DNA of 64,000 nucleotides, taken from contig NZ_CM002139.1 in assembly GCF_000454545.1 (NCBI RefSeq), positions 3,052,869-3,116,868 of the forward strand, given 5' to 3'. The position numbers and the translations under genes are program-made. Below the pieces are notes generated by a model that saw only the letters and a list, made by a program, of their open reading frames with translations, had not been told where the DNA came from and searched no databases. This document shows, piece after piece, positions 1 to 8,637 of this stretch. The DNA comes from Xanthomonas cassavae CFBP 4642 (GTDB lineage: Bacteria > Pseudomonadota > Gammaproteobacteria > Xanthomonadales > Xanthomonadaceae). Numbering within the stretch: the first letter of the stretch is position 1; each line of letters begins with the position of its first letter.

Positions 1-884
1 AGCCACGCCATGCCCAAGGCCAGGGCGATGTCGTGGTACGGCAGCGAGAAGGCCTTGTCGATGCCCGCCCAGCCTTGCGCGAGCTGTGCGGCCGGGATGC
101 TGCCCAGGAACGCCAGCTGCAGCAGCACATAAATCACCGTGGACAGCGCCACTGACAGGATCAGCGCAATCGGAATATTGCGCTGCGGGTCGCGCACCTC
201 GCTGGCCACCGACACGATCGGCGTCAGGCCCAGGTACGCAAAGATGATGCCGCCGGCGGAGATCGCCGCTTCCACCCCCGCCATCCCCGACGGCGCGAAC
301 CCATGCACGCTCAGATTGCCGGCATCGAAGTGCTGCATCAGCAGCACGATCACCAGGATCGGCACCAGAAACTTGAAGATGCTGACGATGTTGTTGGCCA
401 GCGCGAAGGTCTTGACGCTGAAATAGTTGAGTACGAAGAACAGCACCAGCAAGGCCAGCTGCACCAGCCAACCCGCGACGCTGGGATGGGTACTGTTCGG
501 CTGGCTCAACCATGGGAACCACGCCGCTGCGTATTGCCGCGCCGCCTCCACTTCGATCGCGATCAGGCTGGAGAACGCGATCAAGGTGATGAAGCCGGTC
601 AGCGAACCGAGCAAGGCGCCATGCGAATACTCCGGGTAGCGCACCACTCCGCCGGCGCGCGGCAATGCCGCGCCAAGTTCGCAATACACCAGCCCAAGCA
701 GCAGCACCGCGATACCGCCGAGTATCCACGACACGATGCCGGCCGGCCCCGCGATCGATGAGACATGGCTGGCCGAAAACAACCACCCGGAACCGAAGAT
801 CGAACCCAGCCCGATAAAGGTCAGGTCGGTGAGGCTGAGGCGCTTGTGGAACTTGCCTTGCGTGGTCGCAGCGTGTGTGGTCAT
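1..884 (-). CDS. APC-family amino acid permease (3' end cut by window edge)
   Basis: Inner-membrane amino acid transporter of the APC superfamily. The 294 visible residues begin MTTHAATTQGKFHKRL and run into repeated hydrophobic helices; the first carries the APC-type GLGSIFGSGWLF segment. The rest of the gene lies left of the window. The start is the ATG at 884; nothing upstream is in better context. It sits 62 bp downstream of two DUF885 peptidase genes on the same strand, so it is plausibly the uptake step of the peptide/hydroxyproline block. The substrate cannot be read from sequence. Confidence is high for the family and low for the substrate. Confidence 0.85.
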   Translation of the reverse strand, partial: MTTHAATTQGKFHKRLSLTDLTFIGLGSIFGSGWLFSASHVSSIAGPAGIVSWILGGIAVLLLGLVYCELGAALPRAGGVVRYPEYSHGALLGSLTGFITLIAFSSLIAIEVEAARQYAAAWFPWLSQPNSTHPSVAGWLVQLALLVLFFVLNYFSVKTFALANNIVSIFKFLVPILVIVLLMQHFDAGNLSVHGFAPSGMAGVEAAISAGGIIFAYLGLTPIVSVASEVRDPQRNIPIALILSVALSTVIYVLLQLAFLGSIPAAQLAQGWAGIDKAFSLPYHDIALALGMAW

Positions 885-946
885 ACGTCGCCCCGAAGTG
901 TGGAAAGCGCGGTTACTGCACGTAGAGCATCACGTGCGCGCACGTG

Positions 947-2812
947 TCAGTCACTGGCAGAGGCCTTCGCCTCTGCCGATGCCTCTGCCGGGTCATCCGG
1001 CGGGTATGGCGACACGCCGCCATCGGCGATGAAGCGGTCGATGCGCGCTTCCAGCACCGGCAATGGCACCGAACCGGTCTGCAGTACCGCATCGTGGAAG
1101 TTGCGCAGGTCGAACTTTTCGCCCAGCGCGGCTTCTGCCTTGCGGCGTAGCTCCAATATTTTCAGCTCGCCCAGGTAATACGACAGCGCCTGCCCCGGCC
1201 AGGCGATGTAGCGGTCCACCTCGGTGGTGACTTCGTGCTCGCTGAGCGCAGTGTTGTCGCGCAGGTAGGCCTGCGCCTGCTCGCGCGTCCAGCCCTTGTT
1301 GTGGATGCCGGTATCGATCACCAGGCGGCAGGCGCGCCACATCTGGTAGGTCAGGTAACCGAAGCGGTCATAGGGCGTGTCGTACATGCCCATTTCCTGG
1401 CCCAGATACTCCGAATACAGCGCCCAACCTTCACCGTAGGCGGAGATGAAGCCGTAGCGACGGAACTCCGGCAAGCCTTGCGCCTCTGCCGCGAGCGGCA
1501 TCTGCAATGCGTGACCGGGCGAGGATTCGTGCAAGGTCAGCGCGGTCAGGTTGTACAGCGGCCGCGACGGCAGGTTGTAGGTATTGACCAGATAGATGCC
1601 CGGCCCACCGCGACCGCCGGTGTAGAACGGCGCCAGCTCCGGCGGCACCGGCTCGATGGCGAAGCGACGGCGCGGCAGCCGGCCGATGTAATCGCCCACC
1701 TTGGCGTCCACGCGCTTGGCGATCCAGGCCGCCTGCTTGAGCAACTCTTCCGGCGTCTTGGCGTAGAACTGCGGGTCGGTCCGCAGGAAGTGCAGAAACG
1801 CCGGGAATACCGCCTGCCCGGCCGGCGGCTTGAAGCCGCTGGCCGCGATGGTCTGGTCCATCTGCGTGCGCAGCTTGGCCACCTCCTGCAAGCCGATCTG
1901 ATGGATCTGGTCGGGGCTCAAATCCAGCGTAGTGAACTCGCGAATCTGCGCACGGTAATACGCCTGCCCGTCCGGCAACGCTTCGCCGGCCAGCGTGGTG
2001 CGTGCGCGCGGCTGGTAGTCATTGCGGATGAAATCCAGCAGCTTGGCGTATGCCGGAACCACCTGTGTATCGATGGCCTTGACTGCCTGCTGGCGCAGCT
2101 GCGCCTGCACATCGGCCGGCAGCGTCGCCGGCATCTGCTTGAACGGCGCGTAGAACGGGTTGGCCTCGCCTTTGGCCTGCGCCACATCGGCGATGGACTG
2201 GTCGCGCCCGGTCATCGTGACCCGCGGCTGGGTGAAACCGCGCGCCAGCCCGGCGCGCATATTGTCGGTGTGCTCGGCGAAATAGCGCGGGATGTCGGCC
2301 AGCATCTTCAGATAACGCTGGTAATCCTCGCGCGTGCGCAGCGTGGCCTCGGCGCTGAAGCCCAGATCGCTCCAGAACGCCGAGTCGCTGTTGAACGGCA
2401 TTTCCCAGGCGCGAAAATGCTGCTGGTCCAGCAGTACCTGCAATTGCTGCCGATACACCTGGTAGCTCACCTGATCTTCGGCCGACAACTGTGCCTGCGG
2501 GATGGCATCCAGTTCCTTCAACACCTGTTGCCAATACGCCGTGCGCTGGTTCTGCGTGGCGACATCGACCTTGGGCAGATGGTCGGCCTGTTGCTCCTGT
2601 GTGGCCTGGTTGTCTTCATCCACCGCGCCCGAGGCCTGCGCCTGGCGCCAGCGCCACTCGCGTGTGTACAAGGCCTTGAAGCGTGCCGCTGCGGTGTTCT
2701 GCGTGGCCGCAGACGCAGCCTCGGCCGCGTGCACAGGCAGGGCCAGCCCGCCCAGGCAGGCTGCAATCAACAGGGTCAATGTGCTCGCGCGTAACGCGCT
2801 GGTGGTCCTCAT
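947..2812 (-). CDS. DUF885 family (HExxPGH-type) peptidase, exported
   Basis: A 621-residue DUF885 protein, a family of putative zinc carboxypeptidases. The N-terminus MRTTSALRASTLTLLIAA followed by PVHAAEA is a cleavable signal peptide, so it should act in the periplasm. The metal-binding motif appears as TLHESSPGHAL, with further conserved text around YGEGWALYSEYLG. The chosen ATG at 2812 overlaps the stop of the upstream DUF885 gene as ATGA, implying translational coupling; a start 39 nt further up would destroy the signal peptide. The two genes are diverged paralogues. No family member has a firmly established substrate that I can name. The context suggests peptides feeding the neighbouring hydroxyproline pathway (inference). 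Confidence 0.88.
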   Translation of the reverse strand: MRTTSALRASTLTLLIAACLGGLALPVHAAEAASAATQNTAAARFKALYTREWRWRQAQASGAVDEDNQATQEQQADHLPKVDVATQNQRTAYWQQVLKELDAIPQAQLSAEDQVSYQVYRQQLQVLLDQQHFRAWEMPFNSDSAFWSDLGFSAEATLRTREDYQRYLKMLADIPRYFAEHTDNMRAGLARGFTQPRVTMTGRDQSIADVAQAKGEANPFYAPFKQMPATLPADVQAQLRQQAVKAIDTQVVPAYAKLLDFIRNDYQPRARTTLAGEALPDGQAYYRAQIREFTTLDLSPDQIHQIGLQEVAKLRTQMDQTIAASGFKPPAGQAVFPAFLHFLRTDPQFYAKTPEELLKQAAWIAKRVDAKVGDYIGRLPRRRFAIEPVPPELAPFYTGGRGGPGIYLVNTYNLPSRPLYNLTALTLHESSPGHALQMPLAAEAQGLPEFRRYGFISAYGEGWALYSEYLGQEMGMYDTPYDRFGYLTYQMWRACRLVIDTGIHNKGWTREQAQAYLRDNTALSEHEVTTEVDRYIAWPGQALSYYLGELKILELRRKAEAALGEKFDLRNFHDAVLQTGSVPLPVLEARIDRFIADGGVSPYPPDDPAEASAEAKASASD

Positions 2813-4626
2813 GGGTGTGCCTCCGGCGCCGCCTTGGCCTGCGCAATCCACTGCCGCACACGTTGCTGCAACAGTGCCAGCGGCATCGCGCCGCCGCCCA
2901 GCACCGCATCGTGGAAGGCACGCACATCGAAGCGCTCACCGAGTTCCTTCTCGGCTTCCGCACGCAGCGCCAGGATCTGCAGCTGGCCGAGCTTGTACCC
3001 CAGCGCCTGGCCCGGCCACACGATGTAGCGATCGGTTTCGGACTGGATGCTGGGCTCGTCGTCGGACGGATGTGCGTGGAAGAAATCCACCATTTGCTGG
3101 CGGTTCCAGTGCTTGTAGTGCACGCCGGTGTCGAGCACCAACCGGTTGGCGCGCAGCAATTCGCCGGAAAGGCGCCCATAGTCGTTATACGGGTCCTTGA
3201 AGAAACCGATCTCCTTGCCCAGGCGCTCGGCATACAGCGCCCAACCTTCGATATAGGCGTTGTAGACGGCCTGCTGGCGGAACGGCGGCAACGGCAAGGT
3301 CTGCGCAAGCGAGATCTGCAGGTGATGCCCGGGCACGCCTTCGTGGTAGGCGGTGGTTTCGATATTGATCAACGTGCGGCTGGCGAAGTCGCTGGTGTTG
3401 ACCTTCACGATCGCCGGCTTGGTGCCTTCCGGATTGCTCTGCCAGTATTCGGCGCCCGGTGCGGTACGCCGGAACGCCGGCATCGCCTGCACTTCCAGCG
3501 GGGTCTTGGGCAGATGGCCGAACAACTTCGGCAGCTGCGGTTCCATCGCTGCGATGTACTGGCGGTAGTGCTGCAGGATCTGCTCGCCCGAGGTGGCGAA
3601 GTGTCGCTTGTCGGTCTCCACCGCCGTGCGGAAGCTGGTCAGGTCTGCAAACCCCTGCGCCTTGGCGATCACCGTCATCTCGCCTTCGATACGCGCCACT
3701 TCCTGCAGGCCGATCTGGTGGATTTGCTCCGGCGCCATGTCGGTGGTGGTCTGGGTGTGGATGGCGTAGCGGTAGCGGCGCTCGCCATCGGGCAGCGACC
3801 AGATGCCTTCGGAGCTGCGGCCTTGCGCGGCGTATTCGTCGCGCACGAAGGCGGACAGCTTGCCGTAGGCCGGGCGGACCTGCTGGTCGATCGCGGCCAG
3901 CAACTGCTTGCGTAGTGCGGCGCGCTGCTCGGCCGGCACCGCCGCATCGAGTTTTTTCAACGGCGACGCGAACGGGCTCTGCTCGCCGGTGAGCGCGGCG
4001 ATCTTGTCGATCTGCTCGGGCAGGCGCTCCAGCAGATAACGCGGCTGCACCAGCCCCTCCTTGGCTCCCTGCCGCGACACCGCGATGACCTGCTCGATCA
4101 CGCTCGGAATGGCCTGCAGCCGCGCGATGTAGTCCTGGTAATCCTTGACGTTTTCGAACGGAAACGCATCGCCATATCCGGCCAAGGCCAGCTGGATTCC
4201 ACCGATCGGCTCCAGCGGCATCGCATAGGTCTTCAGGTCGATGCCCTCCAGCTTGTCGCGCAACTGGCCCACCATCATCTGCAGGCTGAGCTGGCGTTGC
4301 TCGTCCAGTGACTTGGCGTCCACCGCTTCGAACTGCTCAAGCAGGTCGACGGTCGCGGCGCGCTCTGCGTGCACGGCCGCAAGCGAATACTCGCTCCAGC
4401 GATCGTTGTAACGCCTGTCGCCGATGATGCTGGCGAACTCCGGGTTGTGCTGTAGCTGGTATTGCCACTGCTTGTCCAGCAGCGCATCGAAGGCCTTGGC
4501 GGCTTGCTCGCCGGTTGGCGCAGCGGTGGCTGCAGCCGCCGTTTCCGCTGCGGGCGGCGCCGGCTTGCAGGCTGTGAACAAGGCAGCGGCCAGCAGGCCG
4601 ATGGCGACGGGACGCAGGTGGTTCAT
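2809..4626 (-). CDS. DUF885 family peptidase, predicted lipoprotein
   Basis: A 605-residue DUF885 protein starting MNHLRPVAIGLLAAALFTAC. A lipobox-like FTAC places an acylated Cys at residue 20, followed by an Ala/Pro-rich linker, so it is probably anchored to a membrane facing the periplasm. The metal motif reads AYHEGVPGHHLQ, and a YIEGWALYAERLG block follows, matching the paralogue downstream. The reading frame runs 61 codons further upstream, but the ATG at 4626 gives the lipoprotein signal. Its last codons overlap the next gene by 4 nt. A hairpin repeat at 4655-4719 separates it from the M24 peptidase gene, so it may be a separate transcript or depend on read-through. Confidence 0.88.
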   Translation of the reverse strand: MNHLRPVAIGLLAAALFTACKPAPPAAETAAAATAAPTGEQAAKAFDALLDKQWQYQLQHNPEFASIIGDRRYNDRWSEYSLAAVHAERAATVDLLEQFEAVDAKSLDEQRQLSLQMMVGQLRDKLEGIDLKTYAMPLEPIGGIQLALAGYGDAFPFENVKDYQDYIARLQAIPSVIEQVIAVSRQGAKEGLVQPRYLLERLPEQIDKIAALTGEQSPFASPLKKLDAAVPAEQRAALRKQLLAAIDQQVRPAYGKLSAFVRDEYAAQGRSSEGIWSLPDGERRYRYAIHTQTTTDMAPEQIHQIGLQEVARIEGEMTVIAKAQGFADLTSFRTAVETDKRHFATSGEQILQHYRQYIAAMEPQLPKLFGHLPKTPLEVQAMPAFRRTAPGAEYWQSNPEGTKPAIVKVNTSDFASRTLINIETTAYHEGVPGHHLQISLAQTLPLPPFRQQAVYNAYIEGWALYAERLGKEIGFFKDPYNDYGRLSGELLRANRLVLDTGVHYKHWNRQQMVDFFHAHPSDDEPSIQSETDRYIVWPGQALGYKLGQLQILALRAEAEKELGERFDVRAFHDAVLGGGAMPLALLQQRVRQWIAQAKAAPEAHP

Positions 4627-4654
4627 GCAGTTACTCCAAGATGCAATGGCGACT

Positions 4655-4719
4655 GTAGGAGCGCGCCTGAGCGCGACGGCTTTATCGGGACTGCCCGTCG
4701 CGCCCGGGTGCGCTCCTAC
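4655..4719. repeat. Xanthomonas REP-like palindrome (GTAGGAGCG type)
   Basis: An imperfect inverted repeat bounded by gtaggagcgcgcctgagcgc and its complement gcgcccgggtgcgctcctac, about 65 bp, in the intergenic space between the lipoprotein DUF885 gene and the M24 peptidase gene. Relatives occur at 22994, 23094 and 58266. Such dispersed palindromes are typical between Xanthomonas genes. Confidence 0.75.
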
Positions 4720-4741
4720 GCGTGCGTGAGCCTGTACCGGC

Positions 4742-5941
4742 TCATGCAAACGGTTGGTCGATCGCCGGCGACGGCGGGGTGAACCACTGCGCGCCGGCAT
4801 CGGTGACATGGAAATGGTCTTCCAGACGTACGCCGAACTGCTCGGGCACCACGATCATCGGCTCGTTGCTGGCGCACATGCCCGGCTGCAGCGGCAGTGC
4901 GTTGCCGCGCACCAGATACGGCGCCTCATGAATCGCCAGGCCGCAGCCATGACCGGTGCGATGCGGCAAGCCGGGCAGACGATACTCCGGGCCAAGCCCT
5001 GCCGCCTCCAGCACCGTGCGCGCGGCCTGGTCCACCGCCTCGCAGGCGACGCCTGGGCGGATCGCCGCGAATGCCGCGGCCTGCGCGGCCTGCTCCAGGT
5101 CCCAGATGCGCCGTTGCGCATCGCTGGGCGTGCCGTAACTCCAGGTGCGAGTGATGTCGGAGTGGTAGCCCTGCACGGTGCAGCCGGTGTCGATCAGTAC
5201 CAGCTCGCCTTCGCGCAGCTGCTGCACACCGGGAATGCCGTGCGGAAACGCAGTGGCATGCCCGAACTGCACGATGCAGAAGGTCGAGCCGTTGTCCGCG
5301 CCCAGCGCGCGATGCGCCTGGTCGATGAAGCGCACCAGCTGGTCGGTGCCGATGCCTTCGTGCGCGATGCCGGCGGCCAGGCGATGTACCAGCAAGGTCA
5401 TGTCGCAGGCCTGCTGCATCAGTGCCAGCTCGGCGGCCGACTTGCACATGCGACAGCCATCGATGATGCCGCCCGCGTCGCGGATGGCGGTGCCCAGGTG
5501 CGCGCGCAGGCCGGTGTGCACGGCAAACGCGATCCCCGGATCCAGCGCCAGCGCGTGTGCATGGCGATCGTCCATGACCTGCACCACCAGTGCATACGGA
5601 TCCTCGTGTTCTTCCCACAGCAACTTGGCCACCGGGATCTGCAGCACCGCGTCCAGCGAGCCTTCCTCGAAGGCCGGGCAGATCAGCGCCGGGTCGCCAT
5701 CGATGGTGAGCAGCATCGCCACCAGCCGTTCGCTTGCCCCCCACGCCACCCCGGTGAAGTAGCGCAGCGAGGTGCCGGCGCCGACCAACAGTGCATCCAC
5801 GCCGTGCGCGCGCATCAACTCACGCGCACGCTCGATGCGCTGCGCATACTCATCGGCCGCGATCGGCGCGGCGCGCTGCGTCCAGGGCGCCAGTTGCGCC
5901 TGCGCCTGCTGCAGCGACAGACCGCCAATCTGGGTGCTCAT
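4742..5941 (-). CDS. M24 family metallopeptidase (Xaa-Pro peptidase type)
   Basis: A 399-residue cytoplasmic aminopeptidase-P/prolidase/creatinase-fold enzyme with no signal peptide. An N-terminal creatinase-like domain (about residues 20-150) precedes the pita-bread catalytic domain. The metal ligands are visible in order: Asp in LVLIDTGC, Asp in YHSDITRTW, His in GHGCGLAIHE, Glu in SNEPMIVV and Glu in VRLEDHFHV. The ATG at 5941 overlaps the stop of the aldehyde dehydrogenase gene by 4 nt, giving a start of MSTQIGG. Members cleave Xaa-Pro bonds or act on small imino-acid substrates. Beside hydroxyproline genes it likely releases proline/hydroxyproline from peptides, but the exact substrate is inferred from context. 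Confidence 0.9.
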   Translation of the reverse strand: MSTQIGGLSLQQAQAQLAPWTQRAAPIAADEYAQRIERARELMRAHGVDALLVGAGTSLRYFTGVAWGASERLVAMLLTIDGDPALICPAFEEGSLDAVLQIPVAKLLWEEHEDPYALVVQVMDDRHAHALALDPGIAFAVHTGLRAHLGTAIRDAGGIIDGCRMCKSAAELALMQQACDMTLLVHRLAAGIAHEGIGTDQLVRFIDQAHRALGADNGSTFCIVQFGHATAFPHGIPGVQQLREGELVLIDTGCTVQGYHSDITRTWSYGTPSDAQRRIWDLEQAAQAAAFAAIRPGVACEAVDQAARTVLEAAGLGPEYRLPGLPHRTGHGCGLAIHEAPYLVRGNALPLQPGMCASNEPMIVVPEQFGVRLEDHFHVTDAGAQWFTPPSPAIDQPFA

Positions 5942-7533
5942 GCGCCCGCTCCCACGTCGGCGCTGCTCCACCGCCCGTCCACCAGGCGCGCCACGCCGCC
6001 GGGATTGCGCTGGCGCAGTTCCACCGGCAGCAGCGCATCCGGTACTGCGTCGTAACTGTGCAACGCCGCAAAGCGACGGATCGCGCCGGGCATGCCGACC
6101 GCAGTGAAGCCCGGATGCCCGGTGCTCGGGAATGGGCCGCCATGATTCTGCGCCGCGCTCACTGCCACCCCGGTCGGCATCTTGCTGTTGATCAGGCGCC
6201 CCACCCGCGCGCGCAGCACCGGCGCGATCGCCTGCCAGGCGGCATCGTCGCTGCCATCGCCTGCGCGGTACAACGTGCCGGTGAGGTTGCCTTCGAACGC
6301 GGCCGCCAGCTGGGCCATCTGCGCGGTATCGCGTGCGCGCACCAACAGGCTCACCGGCCCGAAGGCCTCGGTCTGCAGCGCCTGCGGGTTGGCCAGTAAT
6401 CCCTGCGCATCCACGCTCAGCAAGGTAGGCGCATAGCGGAAACCGTCTTCGCCACGGTGCCCGCCGGCCAGCAGCGCCGCGCCGGCGTCACGCAGCGTCG
6501 CCACGCCGCGCTGCACGCCGTCCACCCCGGAGGCCGAGAACAGCACCATCGGCAACGCGGCATCGAAGTGCGCCTTGGTGGCGGCGACAAAGGCATCGCC
6601 CGACGCGCCGTGCGGCACCACCACCACGCCGGGGTTGGTGCAGAACTGCCCGCTGCCCATGGTGCACGAGGCGAAGAATTCCTGCGCCAGCGCATCGCCA
6701 CGCTCGACCAGCGCGCCGGGCAGCAGGAACACCGGGTTGACGCTGGATAGCTCGGCGTAGAACGGCACGCCGGCCGCATCGGCAGCCGCCTTCAAGGCCA
6801 GGCCGCCGGCACGGCTGCCGGTGAACCCGATCGCCCCCAACCGCGCGTCGCCGGCCAGGCGCGCGCCGAGTGCGTTATCCAGGTGATACAGCAACTGCAT
6901 CGCGGCCGCCGGCAGCCCTGCGGCCAGCAGCGCCTGATGCGCGAGCTGCGCCATGCGCTGGCTGGTGGCCGGATGCAACGGATGCGCCTTGGCAATGACC
7001 GGATTGCGCGCGGCAATGGCCGAGGCGAAATCGCTGCCGGCAATCGCATTGAACGCGAACGGGAAATTATTGGGGCCGAACACCAGCACCGGCTTGCCCA
7101 GCGGCGCCAGATGCGCGCGCAGATCGGCGGCGGTGTCGATGATGGGGTTGGTCCAGCTGTAGCTGCGCACCGCCTTGGCCGCCTGGCGCAGCTGGCCGCT
7201 GGTGCGCGGCAGCTCGTTGCCACGCAGGCGGGTGGGCGCCGGCAATGCGGTTTCTGCGTGTGCGAGCGCCACCAGGGTGTCGGCGTCGGCATCCAGCGCG
7301 TCGGCGTAGCCCTCCAGAAAGGCGGCGATGCGCTCGGCCGGTGCGGCAGCCAGTTCGGCGGCCACCGCCTGCGCGGCGCGCAGCGCGGTCTCGATGTCCT
7401 GGGCATCGCTGACCGGAAACAGCGGGCCGATCGGCTCGCCGGTGCCGGGATCGGCAGCGCGGAAGCCGCCGCTCGTCGCATGGCTGGGCTGCCATTGGCC
7501 GGCGAGCAGGACGGGTTGGAGCATGTCGTTCAT
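5938..7533 (-). CDS. NAD(P)-dependent aldehyde dehydrogenase, probable 2,5-dioxovalerate (alpha-ketoglutarate semialdehyde) dehydrogenase
   Basis: A 531-residue aldehyde dehydrogenase, MNDMLQPVLLAGQW onward. The catalytic Cys is in GSGQFCTNPG and the general-base Glu in FYAELSSVNP; the cofactor-binding GFTGSRAGG loop is also present. Proteins of this length and type oxidise alpha-ketoglutarate semialdehyde to 2-oxoglutarate, the last step of hydroxyproline breakdown, and this one sits directly after the deaminase gene. A 195-bp space separates it from the deaminase gene, so it could also have its own promoter. The frame extends 65 codons further upstream without homology-like text; the ATG at 7533 starts the conserved part. 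Confidence 0.92.
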   Translation of the reverse strand: MNDMLQPVLLAGQWQPSHATSGGFRAADPGTGEPIGPLFPVSDAQDIETALRAAQAVAAELAAAPAERIAAFLEGYADALDADADTLVALAHAETALPAPTRLRGNELPRTSGQLRQAAKAVRSYSWTNPIIDTAADLRAHLAPLGKPVLVFGPNNFPFAFNAIAGSDFASAIAARNPVIAKAHPLHPATSQRMAQLAHQALLAAGLPAAAMQLLYHLDNALGARLAGDARLGAIGFTGSRAGGLALKAAADAAGVPFYAELSSVNPVFLLPGALVERGDALAQEFFASCTMGSGQFCTNPGVVVVPHGASGDAFVAATKAHFDAALPMVLFSASGVDGVQRGVATLRDAGAALLAGGHRGEDGFRYAPTLLSVDAQGLLANPQALQTEAFGPVSLLVRARDTAQMAQLAAAFEGNLTGTLYRAGDGSDDAAWQAIAPVLRARVGRLINSKMPTGVAVSAAQNHGGPFPSTGHPGFTAVGMPGAIRRFAALHSYDAVPDALLPVELRQRNPGGVARLVDGRWSSADVGAGA

Positions 7534-7728
7534 TGCGGCACCTTCGATTGCATGGAATGGGCCGCTGCGCGATGTGCCGCAGCGGCTACCCAGGGAGGCG
7601 ATGCGCAGGTCGCACTGCGTGCGGCCCGCACATCGATCGGCACACGCCCGCCGTAGCGGCGGCGGTGGCGTGCCGACGCGACACGCTGACAGAGTGTCGT
7701 GGCGCGCAGCGTCATGGTGCCTGCGCAA

Positions 7729-8637
7729 TCACGACAGTTTGGGCGCGTGTGCGATGGCGTGGTCGATCACCTTCAGCGCCGCCTCGCGCTCGGCACCGGC
7801 CACCACCAGCCGCGGCGCACGCAGCTGCTCGCTGCCCATGCCCACCTTTGCCTGGACCAGTTTGATCAGCTGCACGAAGGTAGGCACGGTATCCAGCCGC
7901 AGCAGCGGCAGGAACCAGTTGTACAATTCCTTGGCCGCCGGGTAACCGCCATCGCGCGCCAGCTCGAACAGGCGTACCGATTCTTTTGGATACGCATTGA
8001 CCAGGCCGGCGATCCAGCCCTTGGCGCCCATGCTCAGGCCTTCGACGATGGCATCGTCCATGCCCACCAGCAGTGCCAGGCGGTCGCCCAACAATTCCTG
8101 CAATGCGGCAAAGCGGCGCACGTCGCCGGAGGATTCCTTCACTGCCTGCAGGTTCGGGAATTCGGCGGCCAGCTCGGCGATCTGCGCCGGTCCGAAATCG
8201 GTCTTGTAGGCCACCGGATTGTTGTACAGGATCACCGGCAGATCGGTCGCGCCGATCACCGCGCGCACATGCGCGCCCATCTCGCGCCAATCGGTGGAAT
8301 ACACGTATGGCGGCAACACCATCAATCCGCCGCAGCCGATCTCCTTGGCCGCCTTTGCCAGCGCCACCGCTTCGCCGGTCGCCAGGCTGGCGATGCCCGG
8401 CACCACCGGCACGCGGCCGTTCAAGGCGCTGACCAGGGTGCGCAGGATCGCCAGCTTGTCGTCCACGCTCAAGGTGGCCGCTTCGCCCAACGAGCCCAGC
8501 GGCACGATCGCGGTGCAGCCGGCGTCCACCAGCTGGTTGGCGTGCTTGCCGAGGAAGTCGTGGTCGATCTCGCCGTTGGCGGTGAACGGGGTGGTGATGG
8601 CCGGCAACACGCCGTGCCAGAACGTGGCAATGCTCAT
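7729..8637 (-). CDS. DHDPS/NAL-family lyase, probable 1-pyrroline-4-hydroxy-2-carboxylate deaminase
   Basis: A 302-residue dihydrodipicolinate-synthase-fold enzyme. The Schiff-base lysine is Lys167 in AVKESSGD and the conserved Tyr138 lies in ILYNNPVAYK. In hydroxyproline catabolism such proteins convert 1-pyrroline-4-hydroxy-2-carboxylate to alpha-ketoglutarate semialdehyde and ammonia. The assignment rests on position between D-hydroxyproline dehydrogenase and semialdehyde dehydrogenase genes, since dapA proper would not be expected here. The ATG at 8637 overlaps the stop of the preceding oxidoreductase gene by 4 nt. Confidence 0.9.
   Translation of the reverse strand: MSIATFWHGVLPAITTPFTANGEIDHDFLGKHANQLVDAGCTAIVPLGSLGEAATLSVDDKLAILRTLVSALNGRVPVVPGIASLATGEAVALAKAAKEIGCGGLMVLPPYVYSTDWREMGAHVRAVIGATDLPVILYNNPVAYKTDFGPAQIAELAAEFPNLQAVKESSGDVRRFAALQELLGDRLALLVGMDDAIVEGLSMGAKGWIAGLVNAYPKESVRLFELARDGGYPAAKELYNWFLPLLRLDTVPTFVQLIKLVQAKVGMGSEQLRAPRLVVAGAEREAALKVIDHAIAHAPKLS

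Noticed and set aside
1235..2794. 519-codon open frame antisense to the DUF885 gene
   Set aside because: Shadow frame; DUF885 motifs and signal peptide support the minus strand.
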